Source: an uncultured Bacteroidota bacterium (GTDB lineage: Bacteria; Bacteroidota; Bacteroidia; Flavobacteriales; BACL11). Taken from it: DNA of 24,343 nucleotides. The notes beneath the pieces were generated by a model, which saw only the letters and a program-made list of their open reading frames with translations, had not been told where the DNA came from and did not search any database. This document shows positions 16,121 through 22,577 of this stretch, piece by piece (position 1 is the stretch's first letter; each line of letters opens with the position of its first letter). Position numbers and translations under genes: made by a program. Location of the stretch: NCBI GenBank assembly GCA_902514225.1, contig CABXPN010000014.1:1-24343 (forward strand). Reading direction: 5' to 3'.

Positions 16121-17808
16121 TCTCTAACCAGCTTTTTATACTTGATTCTTGTAGGAGCAGCATCTCCCATTCTTTTCTTTCTATTTTCTTCATAATCAGA
16201 AAAACCACCTTCAAAATACACTACTTTACTATCTCCTTCAAAAGCTAAGATATGAGTACAAACTCTATCTAAAAACCATCTGTCGTGAGAAATAATAACA
16301 GCACAACCTGCAAAATTATCTAACCCTTCTTCTAAAGAACGGAGTGTATTTATGTCCAAATCATTTGTTGGCTCATCTAATAAAAGTACATTAGCTTCTT
16401 GTCGTAAAGTCATAGCCAAATGAAGTCTATTTCTCTCACCACCCGAGAGAACTCCTACTTTTTTATTTTGATCGGAACCATTAAAGTTAAATCTTGCAAC
16501 ATAAGCTCTAGAGTTCATTTTCTTACCACCAACCTCTACCAATTCTTGTCCGTCAGTAATTTGTTCCCAAATTGTTTTATCCAAATCAATATCCGTATGC
16601 TGCTGATCTACATAGGCAATTTTTACAGTGTTTCCTACTTTAAAAGTTCCATTATCTGGATTTTCCTGATCCATTATCATTCGGAATAAAGTAGTTTTAC
16701 CCGCTCCGTTCGGACCAATAATACCAACAATTCCTGCCGGAGGAAGTTTAAAATTTAAATCTTCATAAAGTAATCTGTCTCCAAAAGCTTTACTCACTCC
16801 TTCTGCATCAATAACATTGTTTCCTAATCTTGGCCCTGGAGGAATATATAACTCTAATTTTTCTTCTTTTTCCTTTCCTTTTTCAGATAACAGATTTTCG
16901 TAATTACTTAATCTGGCTTTCGATTTTGCATGTCTTCCTTTCGGAGTCATTCGAACCCAATCCAATTCTCTTTCTAAAGTCTTTCTTCTTTTAGATGCCG
17001 TTTTTTCTTCTTGTGCTAATCTTTTTGATTTCTGATCTAACCAAGTAGAATAGTTTCCTTCCCAAGGAATCCCTTCTCCTCTATCCAATTCCAAAATCCA
17101 ACCCGCTACATTATCTAGGAAATATCTATCGTGTGTAATTGCAATAACTGTACCTTTATAATGTTGTAAATGTTGTTCCAACCATTGTACTGATTCTGCA
17201 TCCAAATGGTTAGTTGGTTCATCTAAAAGTAAGATGTCTGGTTCTTGTAAAAGTAATCTGCAAAGTGCAACTCTTCTTTTCTCCCCTCCTGATAAATGTT
17301 CAATACTTGCATCTGACGGAGGACATCTAAGCGCGTCCATTGCAATATTTAATTTTGTTTCCAAATCCCAAGCCCCACAAGCATCAATTTGGTCTTGAAG
17401 ATTCCCTTGCTTTTTCATCAACTCCTCCATTTTATCTGCATCCTCATAATATTCAGGAAGTCCGAAAAGATCGTTTATTTTATTGTATTCTTCCAGAAGT
17501 TCTACTTGCTCTCCAGCTCCTTCTTTTACAATATCCATTACAGTCTTTGTGTCATCTAGTTTTGGTTCTTGTTCCAAATATCCAATAGAATGATCTCCTT
17601 TAAAATGTATATCTCCTTGAAATGATTTTTCAACCCCTGCGATTATCTTTAAAAGAGTAGATTTACCTGAACCATTTAGACCAATAATACCAATTTTTGC
17701 ACCATAGAAAAAAGATAAATAAATATCTTTTAATACTTGTTTGTTATTGTTGTTGAAGGACTTAGAAAGTCCTACCATTGAGAAAATTATTTTTTTATCG
17801 TCTGACAT
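16117..17808 (-). CDS. ettA: ABC-F translational regulator EttA
   Basis: This 563-residue protein has two ABC ATPase domains in one chain and no membrane segment, the ABC-F plan. The first Walker A is GLNGSGKST (about residues 43-51) and the second is GPNGAGKTT. Signature motifs are HLSGGEKRRV and LSGGERNRL, and the Walker B motifs end LLDEPTNHLD and LLDEPTNDLD. The insert after the first Q-loop (VELLEEYNKINDLFGLPEYY) is the EttA 'arm', and the basic, Arg-rich linker RKTLERELDWVRMTPKGRHA fits EttA. It binds the ribosomal E site and gates the first peptide bond according to energy charge. A -7 box at 17829-17836 gives a short leader. Confidence 0.95.
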   Translation of the reverse strand: MSDDKKIIFSMVGLSKSFNNNNKQVLKDIYLSFFYGAKIGIIGLNGSGKSTLLKIIAGVEKSFQGDIHFKGDHSIGYLEQEPKLDDTKTVMDIVKEGAGEQVELLEEYNKINDLFGLPEYYEDADKMEELMKKQGNLQDQIDACGAWDLETKLNIAMDALRCPPSDASIEHLSGGEKRRVALCRLLLQEPDILLLDEPTNHLDAESVQWLEQHLQHYKGTVIAITHDRYFLDNVAGWILELDRGEGIPWEGNYSTWLDQKSKRLAQEEKTASKRRKTLERELDWVRMTPKGRHAKSKARLSNYENLLSEKGKEKEEKLELYIPPGPRLGNNVIDAEGVSKAFGDRLLYEDLNFKLPPAGIVGIIGPNGAGKTTLFRMIMDQENPDNGTFKVGNTVKIAYVDQQHTDIDLDKTIWEQITDGQELVEVGGKKMNSRAYVARFNFNGSDQNKKVGVLSGGERNRLHLAMTLRQEANVLLLDEPTNDLDINTLRSLEEGLDNFAGCAVIISHDRWFLDRVCTHILAFEGDSKVVYFEGGFSDYEENRKKRMGDAAPTRIKYKKLVRD

Positions 17809-17828
17809 ATTTTATAGTTTTGAGATTA

Positions 17829-17836
17829 CAAATATA
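17829..17836 (-). promoter_or_regulatory. -7 box of ettA
   Basis: Read leftward the bases are TATATTTG, an exact match, 20 bases from the ettA ATG at 17808. It lies almost back to back with the candidate box for the divergent small membrane gene. Confidence 0.55.
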
Positions 17837-17841
17837 ATTAT

Positions 17842-17849
17842 TACTTTAG
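17842..17849 (+). promoter_or_regulatory. Imperfect -7 box of the small LiaI-like gene
   Basis: TACTTTAG differs from TAnnTTTG by one base and lies 15 bases before the ATG at 17865. Confidence 0.35.
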
Positions 17850-17864
17850 TGAAAAATTTAAAAG

Positions 17865-18035
17865 ATGAAAAAAAGTATTGGAATTTCCTTATTTTTAATT
17901 GTACTAGGCGTGTTATTTTTACTCGACAACCTAGGTATTATTGAAGATTTCTCGGTTGGACACTTAATAAAAACCTATTGGCCAGTAATATTAATTTGGA
18001 TGGGGGCCGAAAAATTATTTAGAGATCTTAAATAA
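17865..18035 (+). CDS. 56-residue LiaI/LiaF-like transmembrane peptide
   Basis: This short gene encodes a 56-residue protein with two hydrophobic segments. It opens MKKSIGISLFLIVLGVLFLL followed by DNLGII, and a second segment YWPVILIWMGAEKLFRDL ends the chain. The pattern of Gly-containing helix, Leu-Asp-Asn turn and W-P-x-I-L-I-x-x-G helix is that of the LiaI-LiaF-like transmembrane domain (DUF5668 type), which in larger proteins precedes envelope-stress sensing domains. Here it stands alone. Its last 21 bases overlap the 3' end of the convergent radical SAM gene. The recognisable domain, a candidate -7 box and a clean reading frame argue that it is real. Confidence 0.8.
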   Translation: MKKSIGISLFLIVLGVLFLLDNLGIIEDFSVGHLIKTYWPVILIWMGAEKLFRDLK

Positions 18036-18950
18036 TCTCCCTTGCATAGCATCTCTTTCTTCTAATCTCTTTTCTACCATGTGTTTTACTTCAAAATTCT
18101 TTAATCCATATTTTGGATGTATTAACATTCTGGCAGGAGATTCACTAAAAAATCGTTCTATTATTATTTCCGGATTTATAAGTTCCATAAAATCCACTAC
18201 CAAATCAATATATTCATCTAACTCCATAAAAGTAAACATTTCAGGAGTATTTTTGAATTGATGAGCCATCATAGTATGTTTTACAATTTGTAAATGATGT
18301 ATTTTTAAAGTATCTATCGGAAGTTCTGAAACTTTCTTAGCATGATTTAACATATCCTCTTTTGTTTCTCCCGGAAGCCCCAAAATTAAATGACCTCCTA
18401 AATGTAAACCTCTTCCATTTGCTCTGTTAAAAGCGTCAATTGCATCTTCATGAGTCTGACATCTATTAATAAGTTCTAAAGTTTCATCTTTTGTAGATTC
18501 TAAACCAAACTCAAGTTTAATAAAATAACCTTTGGAAGCTAATTCTTCTAAATAATCTAAAACCTCATCTTTAATACAATCAGGCCTTGTTGCTATTACC
18601 AAACCAATTACATCCGGATGAGAAAGTGCTTCCTCATACATCTTCTTTAAATCTGAAAGTGAAGCATAAGTATTGGTAAATGCCTGAAAATATGCCAGAT
18701 ATTTCTGGGCCTTATATTTTTTTGAAAAGAATTCTATTCCTTCTTCAATCTGAACTTTTATCGGTTTTATAGGTTTGCAATAATCTGGATTAAAAGTATT
18801 ATTATTACAATAAGTACAACCACCTATTCCTTTACTTCCATCTTTATTTGGGCATGTAAATCCTGCATCTATAGATACTTTCTGTACTCTACCATTAAAC
18901 TTTTTTCGTATAAAAGAAGTAAAATCATTATATCGTTTTTTATTTTCCAT
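18015..18950 (-). CDS. TIGR01212/YhcC-type radical SAM protein
   Basis: From the ATG at 18950 this is a 311-residue radical SAM protein of the TIGR01212 family (E. coli YhcC-like). The iron-sulfur cluster Cys residues lie in FTCPNKDGSKGIGGCTYCNN near the N-terminus. Later family blocks include YFQAFTNTYA, GLVIATRPDC, KLEFGLEST and HLILGLPGETKEDM. The substrate is not established. A TTG at 18962 is in frame but lies inside the -7 box TATTTTTG (18967-18960) and would precede the transcription start, so the ATG is the better choice. The 3' end overlaps the small LiaI-like gene by 21 bases. Confidence 0.92.
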   Translation of the reverse strand: MENKKRYNDFTSFIRKKFNGRVQKVSIDAGFTCPNKDGSKGIGGCTYCNNNTFNPDYCKPIKPIKVQIEEGIEFFSKKYKAQKYLAYFQAFTNTYASLSDLKKMYEEALSHPDVIGLVIATRPDCIKDEVLDYLEELASKGYFIKLEFGLESTKDETLELINRCQTHEDAIDAFNRANGRGLHLGGHLILGLPGETKEDMLNHAKKVSELPIDTLKIHHLQIVKHTMMAHQFKNTPEMFTFMELDEYIDLVVDFMELINPEIIIERFFSESPARMLIHPKYGLKNFEVKHMVEKRLEERDAMQGRLFKISK

Positions 18951-18959
18951 AAACTTTCG

Positions 18960-18967
18960 CAAAAATA
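18960..18967 (-). promoter_or_regulatory. -7 box of the YhcC-like gene
   Basis: Read leftward the bases are TATTTTTG, nine bases from the ATG at 18950. It gives a very short leader and rules against the upstream TTG start. Confidence 0.55.
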
Positions 18968-19019
18968 TAAGTTTATACGCAACAAAGTATTAAAAATGCC
19001 GTAATACAAAAAGATTTAT

Positions 19020-19027
19020 TAAATTTG
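19020..19027 (+). promoter_or_regulatory. -7 box of the 70-residue gene
   Basis: TAAATTTG matches the consensus and ends 18 bases before the ATG at 19046, which supports the small gene being expressed. Confidence 0.5.
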
Positions 19028-19045
19028 AAACGAAATTAAAGCAAT

Positions 19046-19258
19046 ATGTCTGACTCAAAATTATCTCCATATATAAAAATAGGATACAAAACTTCTTTAA
19101 CTGAAGGAGATGACATTGATGATTTCGAAACGATTACTATAAAAGATAAATCTGGTTCAAATATTCTGTTATACAGAGAAAAATCAAAGAAAAAATCATT
19201 TGACGAAACAACTGATTTTAGTAAAAGTTGGGATGTTTTTAATTCTCACCTGAATTAA
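19046..19258 (+). CDS. Uncharacterised 70-residue acidic protein
   Basis: I do not recognise this protein. It is soluble and rich in Asp, Lys and Ser, with no Cys, signal peptide or membrane helix. Visible blocks are LSPYIKIGYKTSLTEGDDID, then FETITIKDKSGSNILLYREK, which look like beta strands, and a C-terminal SKSWDVFNSHLN. The preceding -7 box at normal distance favours a real gene. The last 20 bases overlap the 3' end of the DUF6356 gene on the other strand. No function can be assigned. Confidence 0.6.
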   Translation: MSDSKLSPYIKIGYKTSLTEGDDIDDFETITIKDKSGSNILLYREKSKKKSFDETTDFSKSWDVFNSHLN

Positions 19259-19463
19259 CAGAGTTCTTTCTATCTTGTAAGATATCATTTAGTTTCTTAA
19301 TTCGATCACTAGTACTCTGTTCAAAGCACCAAGGAAATATAGCATGAATAAATACTCGTAAAGATATCAAGATTAATTTAATCCCAAAACCAAAAGCTTT
19401 AAGAAAATGTTCAAAATAGGTTTCTCCAACTTTATTTGGATGATCTTTAAAGATATTTTTCAT
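19239..19463 (-). CDS. DUF6356 family small protein
   Basis: This 74-residue protein fits DUF6356, a small family sometimes mislabelled as capsule biosynthesis. The N-terminal signature is KDHPNKVGETYFEHFLKAFG, matching the family's DHP-x-x-VGE-(S/T)-Y-x-EH. One hydrophobic helix follows, then HAIFPWCFEQSTSDRIKKLN, matching HA-x-FP-x-x-F and a polar helix. It is probably a single-pass or membrane-associated protein of unknown function. It starts one base after the stop of the MBL-fold hydrolase gene, so the two are read together. It overlaps the convergent 70-residue gene by 20 bases. Confidence 0.82.
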   Translation of the reverse strand: MKNIFKDHPNKVGETYFEHFLKAFGFGIKLILISLRVFIHAIFPWCFEQSTSDRIKKLNDILQDRKNSVNSGEN

Positions 19464-19464
19464 T

Positions 19465-20307
19465 TTATAAAATTTCTGATAGTGAGAACGTATCTTTTAA
19501 TCTGACCCCTTTTTCTGTTATTTTTAAAGAACAACACTCACTATAATTATCATGTTGCAAAAATATAATGTATTCTCGTTCTGCCGCCTTATTTAAGAAC
19601 TTTTCTTTTTCAGATAATGTTACTAGTGGTTTTGTATCGTAACCCATAACATACGGAAGTGGAATATGACCTGTACTTGGCAATAAATCTGCAGCAAATA
19701 CTATTGTTTTACCATTGTATCTTATATGAGGTATCATTTGGGCTTCTGTATGTCCATTTACAAATAATGCATCAAAATTATTAAATATATTCTTCTCTTT
19801 CTCCACAAAATTTAAATGCCCGGCCTCCTCAATTGGAATAATATTCTCTCTTAAAAAAGATGCTTTTTCTCTGTTATTTGGGACGGTAGCCCATTTCCAA
19901 TGACTCTTATTAGTCCAATATTTTGCATTTTTAAATGCCATTTCAAATCCAGTTCTATCTTTATTCCATTTTACACTACCACCGCAATGGTCAAAATGTA
20001 AATGAGTTAGAAAAACATCTGTTACATCATCTGCAGAAAATCCATGTTTTGCAAGTGATGAATGTAAATTTACATCTCCATGCAAGTAATAGTGTTTCAG
20101 GAATTTATCATCTTGCTTATCTCCTATTCCGTTATCAATTAAAATAAGTCTATTTCCATCTTCAATAAGTAAAGAACGCATAGCCCAAGGACATAAATTA
20201 TTTTCATCAGATGGATTAGTTCTACTCCACAAAACTTTAGGAACAACACCAAACATTGCTCCTCCATCTAATTTAAAATATCCTGTATCTATTGTGTACA
20301 ATTGCAT
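19465..20307 (-). CDS. MBL-fold metallo-hydrolase
   Basis: This 280-residue cytoplasmic protein has the metallo-beta-lactamase fold. The zinc motif HLHFDH spans residues 102-107. Other expected ligands are the His of LFVNGHTEAQMIPHI (about residue 190), the Asp of VFAADLLPS, and the late His of IIFLQHDNYSE. The N-terminal part, DTGYFKLDGGAMFGVVPKVL then W, resembles quinoprotein/lactonase-like MBL proteins. Substrates in this branch vary (lactones, thioesters, organophosphates) and cannot be fixed here. The gene has a -7 box at 20328-20335 and is followed one base later by the DUF6356 gene. Confidence 0.92.
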   Translation of the reverse strand: MQLYTIDTGYFKLDGGAMFGVVPKVLWSRTNPSDENNLCPWAMRSLLIEDGNRLILIDNGIGDKQDDKFLKHYYLHGDVNLHSSLAKHGFSADDVTDVFLTHLHFDHCGGSVKWNKDRTGFEMAFKNAKYWTNKSHWKWATVPNNREKASFLRENIIPIEEAGHLNFVEKEKNIFNNFDALFVNGHTEAQMIPHIRYNGKTIVFAADLLPSTGHIPLPYVMGYDTKPLVTLSEKEKFLNKAAEREYIIFLQHDNYSECCSLKITEKGVRLKDTFSLSEIL

Positions 20308-20327
20308 GTTAGTAATTTTTGTTGCTC

Positions 20328-20335
20328 CAAAAATA
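20328..20335 (-). promoter_or_regulatory. -7 box of the MBL-fold gene
   Basis: Read leftward the bases are TATTTTTG, an exact match, 20 bases from the ATG at 20307. Confidence 0.55.
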
Positions 20336-20381
20336 AGAAATGATATTTATCTTTAATTTAGTTTCCGAAATTATTTAACAA

Positions 20382-21707
20382 ATGAACATACATTTAATTG
20401 CTATCGGAGGTAGTGCCATGCACAATATGGCTCTTGCTTTACACCATAAAGGGTATACTATTACAGGATCTGATGACGCTATTTTCAGTCCTAGTAAAGA
20501 TAGATTAGAAAAACACGACTTACTTCCTAAGGATATGGGGTGGTTTCCGGAGAAAATAACAAAAAACCTAGATGCAATAATCTTAGGAATGCATGCAAGA
20601 GAAGATAACCCGGAACTAGCAAAAGCAAAAGAATTAGATATTCCAATATACTCCTACCCAGAATATATTTACGAGCAATCTAAAAAGAAAAAGAGAGTAG
20701 TAATTGGAGGGAGCCATGGAAAAACTTCAATTACTGCAATGATTTTGCATGTTTTACAAAACCTAAATATAGATTGCGATTATATGGTAGGTGCACAATT
20801 AGAGGGGTTTGACACCATGGTAAAACTAACAAATGAAGCTCCAATTATTATTTTGGAGGGAGATGAATATTTAAGTTCCCCTATTGATAGGCGTCCGAAA
20901 TTTCATTTATATAAGCCAGATATTGCAGTACTTAGCGGAATTGCTTGGGATCATATAAATGTATTCCCAACTTTTGAAATGTATGTAGATCAGTTCCGGA
21001 TTTTTAAAAATATGGTAGCAGGAACACTTATTTATTGTGAGGAAGATGAAGAATTAAAAAAACTCTGCCATGAAGAAACAAAATGCAAACTTATTCCTTA
21101 TTCAACACCGAAACATGTAATTAAAAATGGAATAACTTCAGTAGAAAATACAGAGCTTTTAATTTTCGGAAACCACAACTTACAAAATTTAAATGCAGCA
21201 ATGTTGGTTTGCAAAGAATTAGGAGTTTCTAATGATAATTTCCTTAAACAGATTTCAACTTTTAAAGGAGCAAGTAAAAGATTAGAGCTTGTAAAGAGAA
21301 CTGAAACTTCAGCAATATATAAGGATTTCGCACACTCCCCTTCAAAGTTAAAAGCTACTTCTTCTGCAATGAAAAAACAATTTACTAACAGAAACCTAAT
21401 TGCTTGTATGGAATTACACACCTTTAGTAGTCTGAATGAAGAATTCCTAAAACAATACAAAGGTTGTATGAACGAACCTGATACAGCAATTGTTTACTTT
21501 AGTCCAGAAGCAATTGCACATAAAAAGTTAGAACCTATTACAGAAGATCAAGTTCACTCCTCTTTTGATAGAGAAGATTTATTGGTTTTCACGGATTCTG
21601 AAAAATTAAAAAGATATTTGAAATCTCAGAATTGGGAAAATACAAATCTTTTAATGATGAGTTCAGGAACCTTTGATGGGCTGGAATTTAAGAAATTAAT
21701 TTCTTAA
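20382..21707 (+). CDS. mpl: Mpl-like muropeptide ligase (Mur ligase family)
   Basis: This 441-residue protein is a Mur ligase closest to Mpl, which joins UDP-MurNAc to the recycled tripeptide L-Ala-gamma-D-Glu-meso-DAP in the cytoplasm. The N-terminal Rossmann domain has IGGSAMHNMALALHHKGYTI then TGSDD. The ATP-binding loop is GGSHGKTSITA, and LEGDEYLSSPIDRRPKFHLY followed by KPDIAVLSGIAWDHINVFPT carries the central-domain motif. The C-terminal domain starts around FKGASKRLELV with DFAHSP. It is about the usual Mpl length or slightly shorter. The residue pattern separates it from MurC (GIGGIGM). No exact -7 box was seen upstream; TAATTTAG at about 20353 is a weak candidate. Its stop codon overlaps the next gene's -7 box. 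Confidence 0.9.
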   Translation: MNIHLIAIGGSAMHNMALALHHKGYTITGSDDAIFSPSKDRLEKHDLLPKDMGWFPEKITKNLDAIILGMHAREDNPELAKAKELDIPIYSYPEYIYEQSKKKKRVVIGGSHGKTSITAMILHVLQNLNIDCDYMVGAQLEGFDTMVKLTNEAPIIILEGDEYLSSPIDRRPKFHLYKPDIAVLSGIAWDHINVFPTFEMYVDQFRIFKNMVAGTLIYCEEDEELKKLCHEETKCKLIPYSTPKHVIKNGITSVENTELLIFGNHNLQNLNAAMLVCKELGVSNDNFLKQISTFKGASKRLELVKRTETSAIYKDFAHSPSKLKATSSAMKKQFTNRNLIACMELHTFSSLNEEFLKQYKGCMNEPDTAIVYFSPEAIAHKKLEPITEDQVHSSFDREDLLVFTDSEKLKRYLKSQNWENTNLLMMSSGTFDGLEFKKLIS

Positions 21708-21712
21708 ATTTG
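21705..21712 (+). promoter_or_regulatory. -7 box of the secreted-protein gene, overlapping the mpl stop
   Basis: TAAATTTG begins with the mpl stop codon TAA and ends four bases before the ATG at 21717. By the rnpB spacing, transcription would start at the ATG. Confidence 0.5.
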
Positions 21713-21716
21713 CGTA

Positions 21717-22577
21717 ATGAAAAAACTATTTTTCTTACTCTTAACAATTTCCTATACACTATCCTTTTCTCAGAAAACAGAGAAATATTCTGGGATACTA
21801 ACTCTAGAAAATGGAACTCCTCTTATTTTTGAAATGGAATTTACTGAAGATAAAGGAATTGTAAATGGATTCTCTATTACCGGAAAAGACACTGATGATG
21901 AAACAAAATCAGATATAAGCGGGATTTATAACCGAAATACTAAAACATACAAACTAAAAGAAACCCAAGTACTTTACACTAACTCAGAAGCAGATATCAA
22001 TACTTTCTGTTACATTAATATGGAAATAAAAGAAGTCGGGAAACTTTCTTTAAAAAGATATGAAGGAGAATTTACTGGATATTTTACAAATGGAGATAAA
22101 TGTGCTAGCGGAAAAATAATCCTGATGGAGAAAGAAAAATTAGAAAAGAAAATTGCAAAAGTTCAGAAGAAAGTAGATAAGCAAATAGAGAAAGAAAAAA
22201 AGAAGAATGAAAAGAAAAAAGAAGAGAATATTATTTTAAGTACAAAGGTCTTAAAAGATGGTGATGACATGAAAATAGAATGCAATTCTGATAAAATAAG
22301 AATTTTTATTTGGGATGCAAATCAGGAGGATGGAGATAAGGTAACTCTGAAACTAAATGGGAAATTTATACTGAAAGATTTTACAACAAAACGAAAAAGA
22401 AAGAAAATCAAAATAAAATTAATTGATGGAGAAAATATATTAGAAATAGTAGCTACCAATCAAGGTCACACACCTCCGAACACAAGCAGAATAGAAATTG
22501 TTGACCATAAAACAAAATACCCAATAATTACCCAATTAAAACTTGGTAAATCTGCAATAATTAAGATTGTAAAGTAG
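21717..22577 (+). CDS. Secreted two-domain protein with charged coiled-coil linker, unknown function
   Basis: This 286-residue protein has a signal peptide ending LSFSQ at about residue 19. The first domain (about 20-140) is beta-rich: YSGILTLENGTPLIFEMEFT, SGIYNRNTKTYKLKE and a YEGEFTGYFTNGDKCASGKI strand pair. A very charged Lys/Glu helix follows (about residues 140-170), a likely coiled-coil spacer. The second domain (about 175-286) has IRIFIWDANQEDGDKVTLKL then NG, GENILEIVATNQGHTPPNTS and a final strand. Its W-D-x(n)-DGD, GEN and PPNT pattern resembles a module I remember from other Bacteroidota secreted proteins, but I cannot name it. There is no type IX sorting domain at the end. It overlaps the CotH-like gene by 17 bases. 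Confidence 0.75.
   Translation: MKKLFFLLLTISYTLSFSQKTEKYSGILTLENGTPLIFEMEFTEDKGIVNGFSITGKDTDDETKSDISGIYNRNTKTYKLKETQVLYTNSEADINTFCYINMEIKEVGKLSLKRYEGEFTGYFTNGDKCASGKIILMEKEKLEKKIAKVQKKVDKQIEKEKKKNEKKKEENIILSTKVLKDGDDMKIECNSDKIRIFIWDANQEDGDKVTLKLNGKFILKDFTTKRKRKKIKIKLIDGENILEIVATNQGHTPPNTSRIEIVDHKTKYPIITQLKLGKSAIIKIVK

Noticed and set aside
18951..18962. TTG start for the YhcC-like protein adding four residues
   Set aside because: The TTG is part of the -7 box, upstream of the expected transcription start; the ATG at 18950 is better.
22140..22220. Lys/Glu-rich tract as a DNA repeat
   Set aside because: The A-rich purine run is explained as the coiled-coil spacer of the secreted protein; there is no regular repeat unit.
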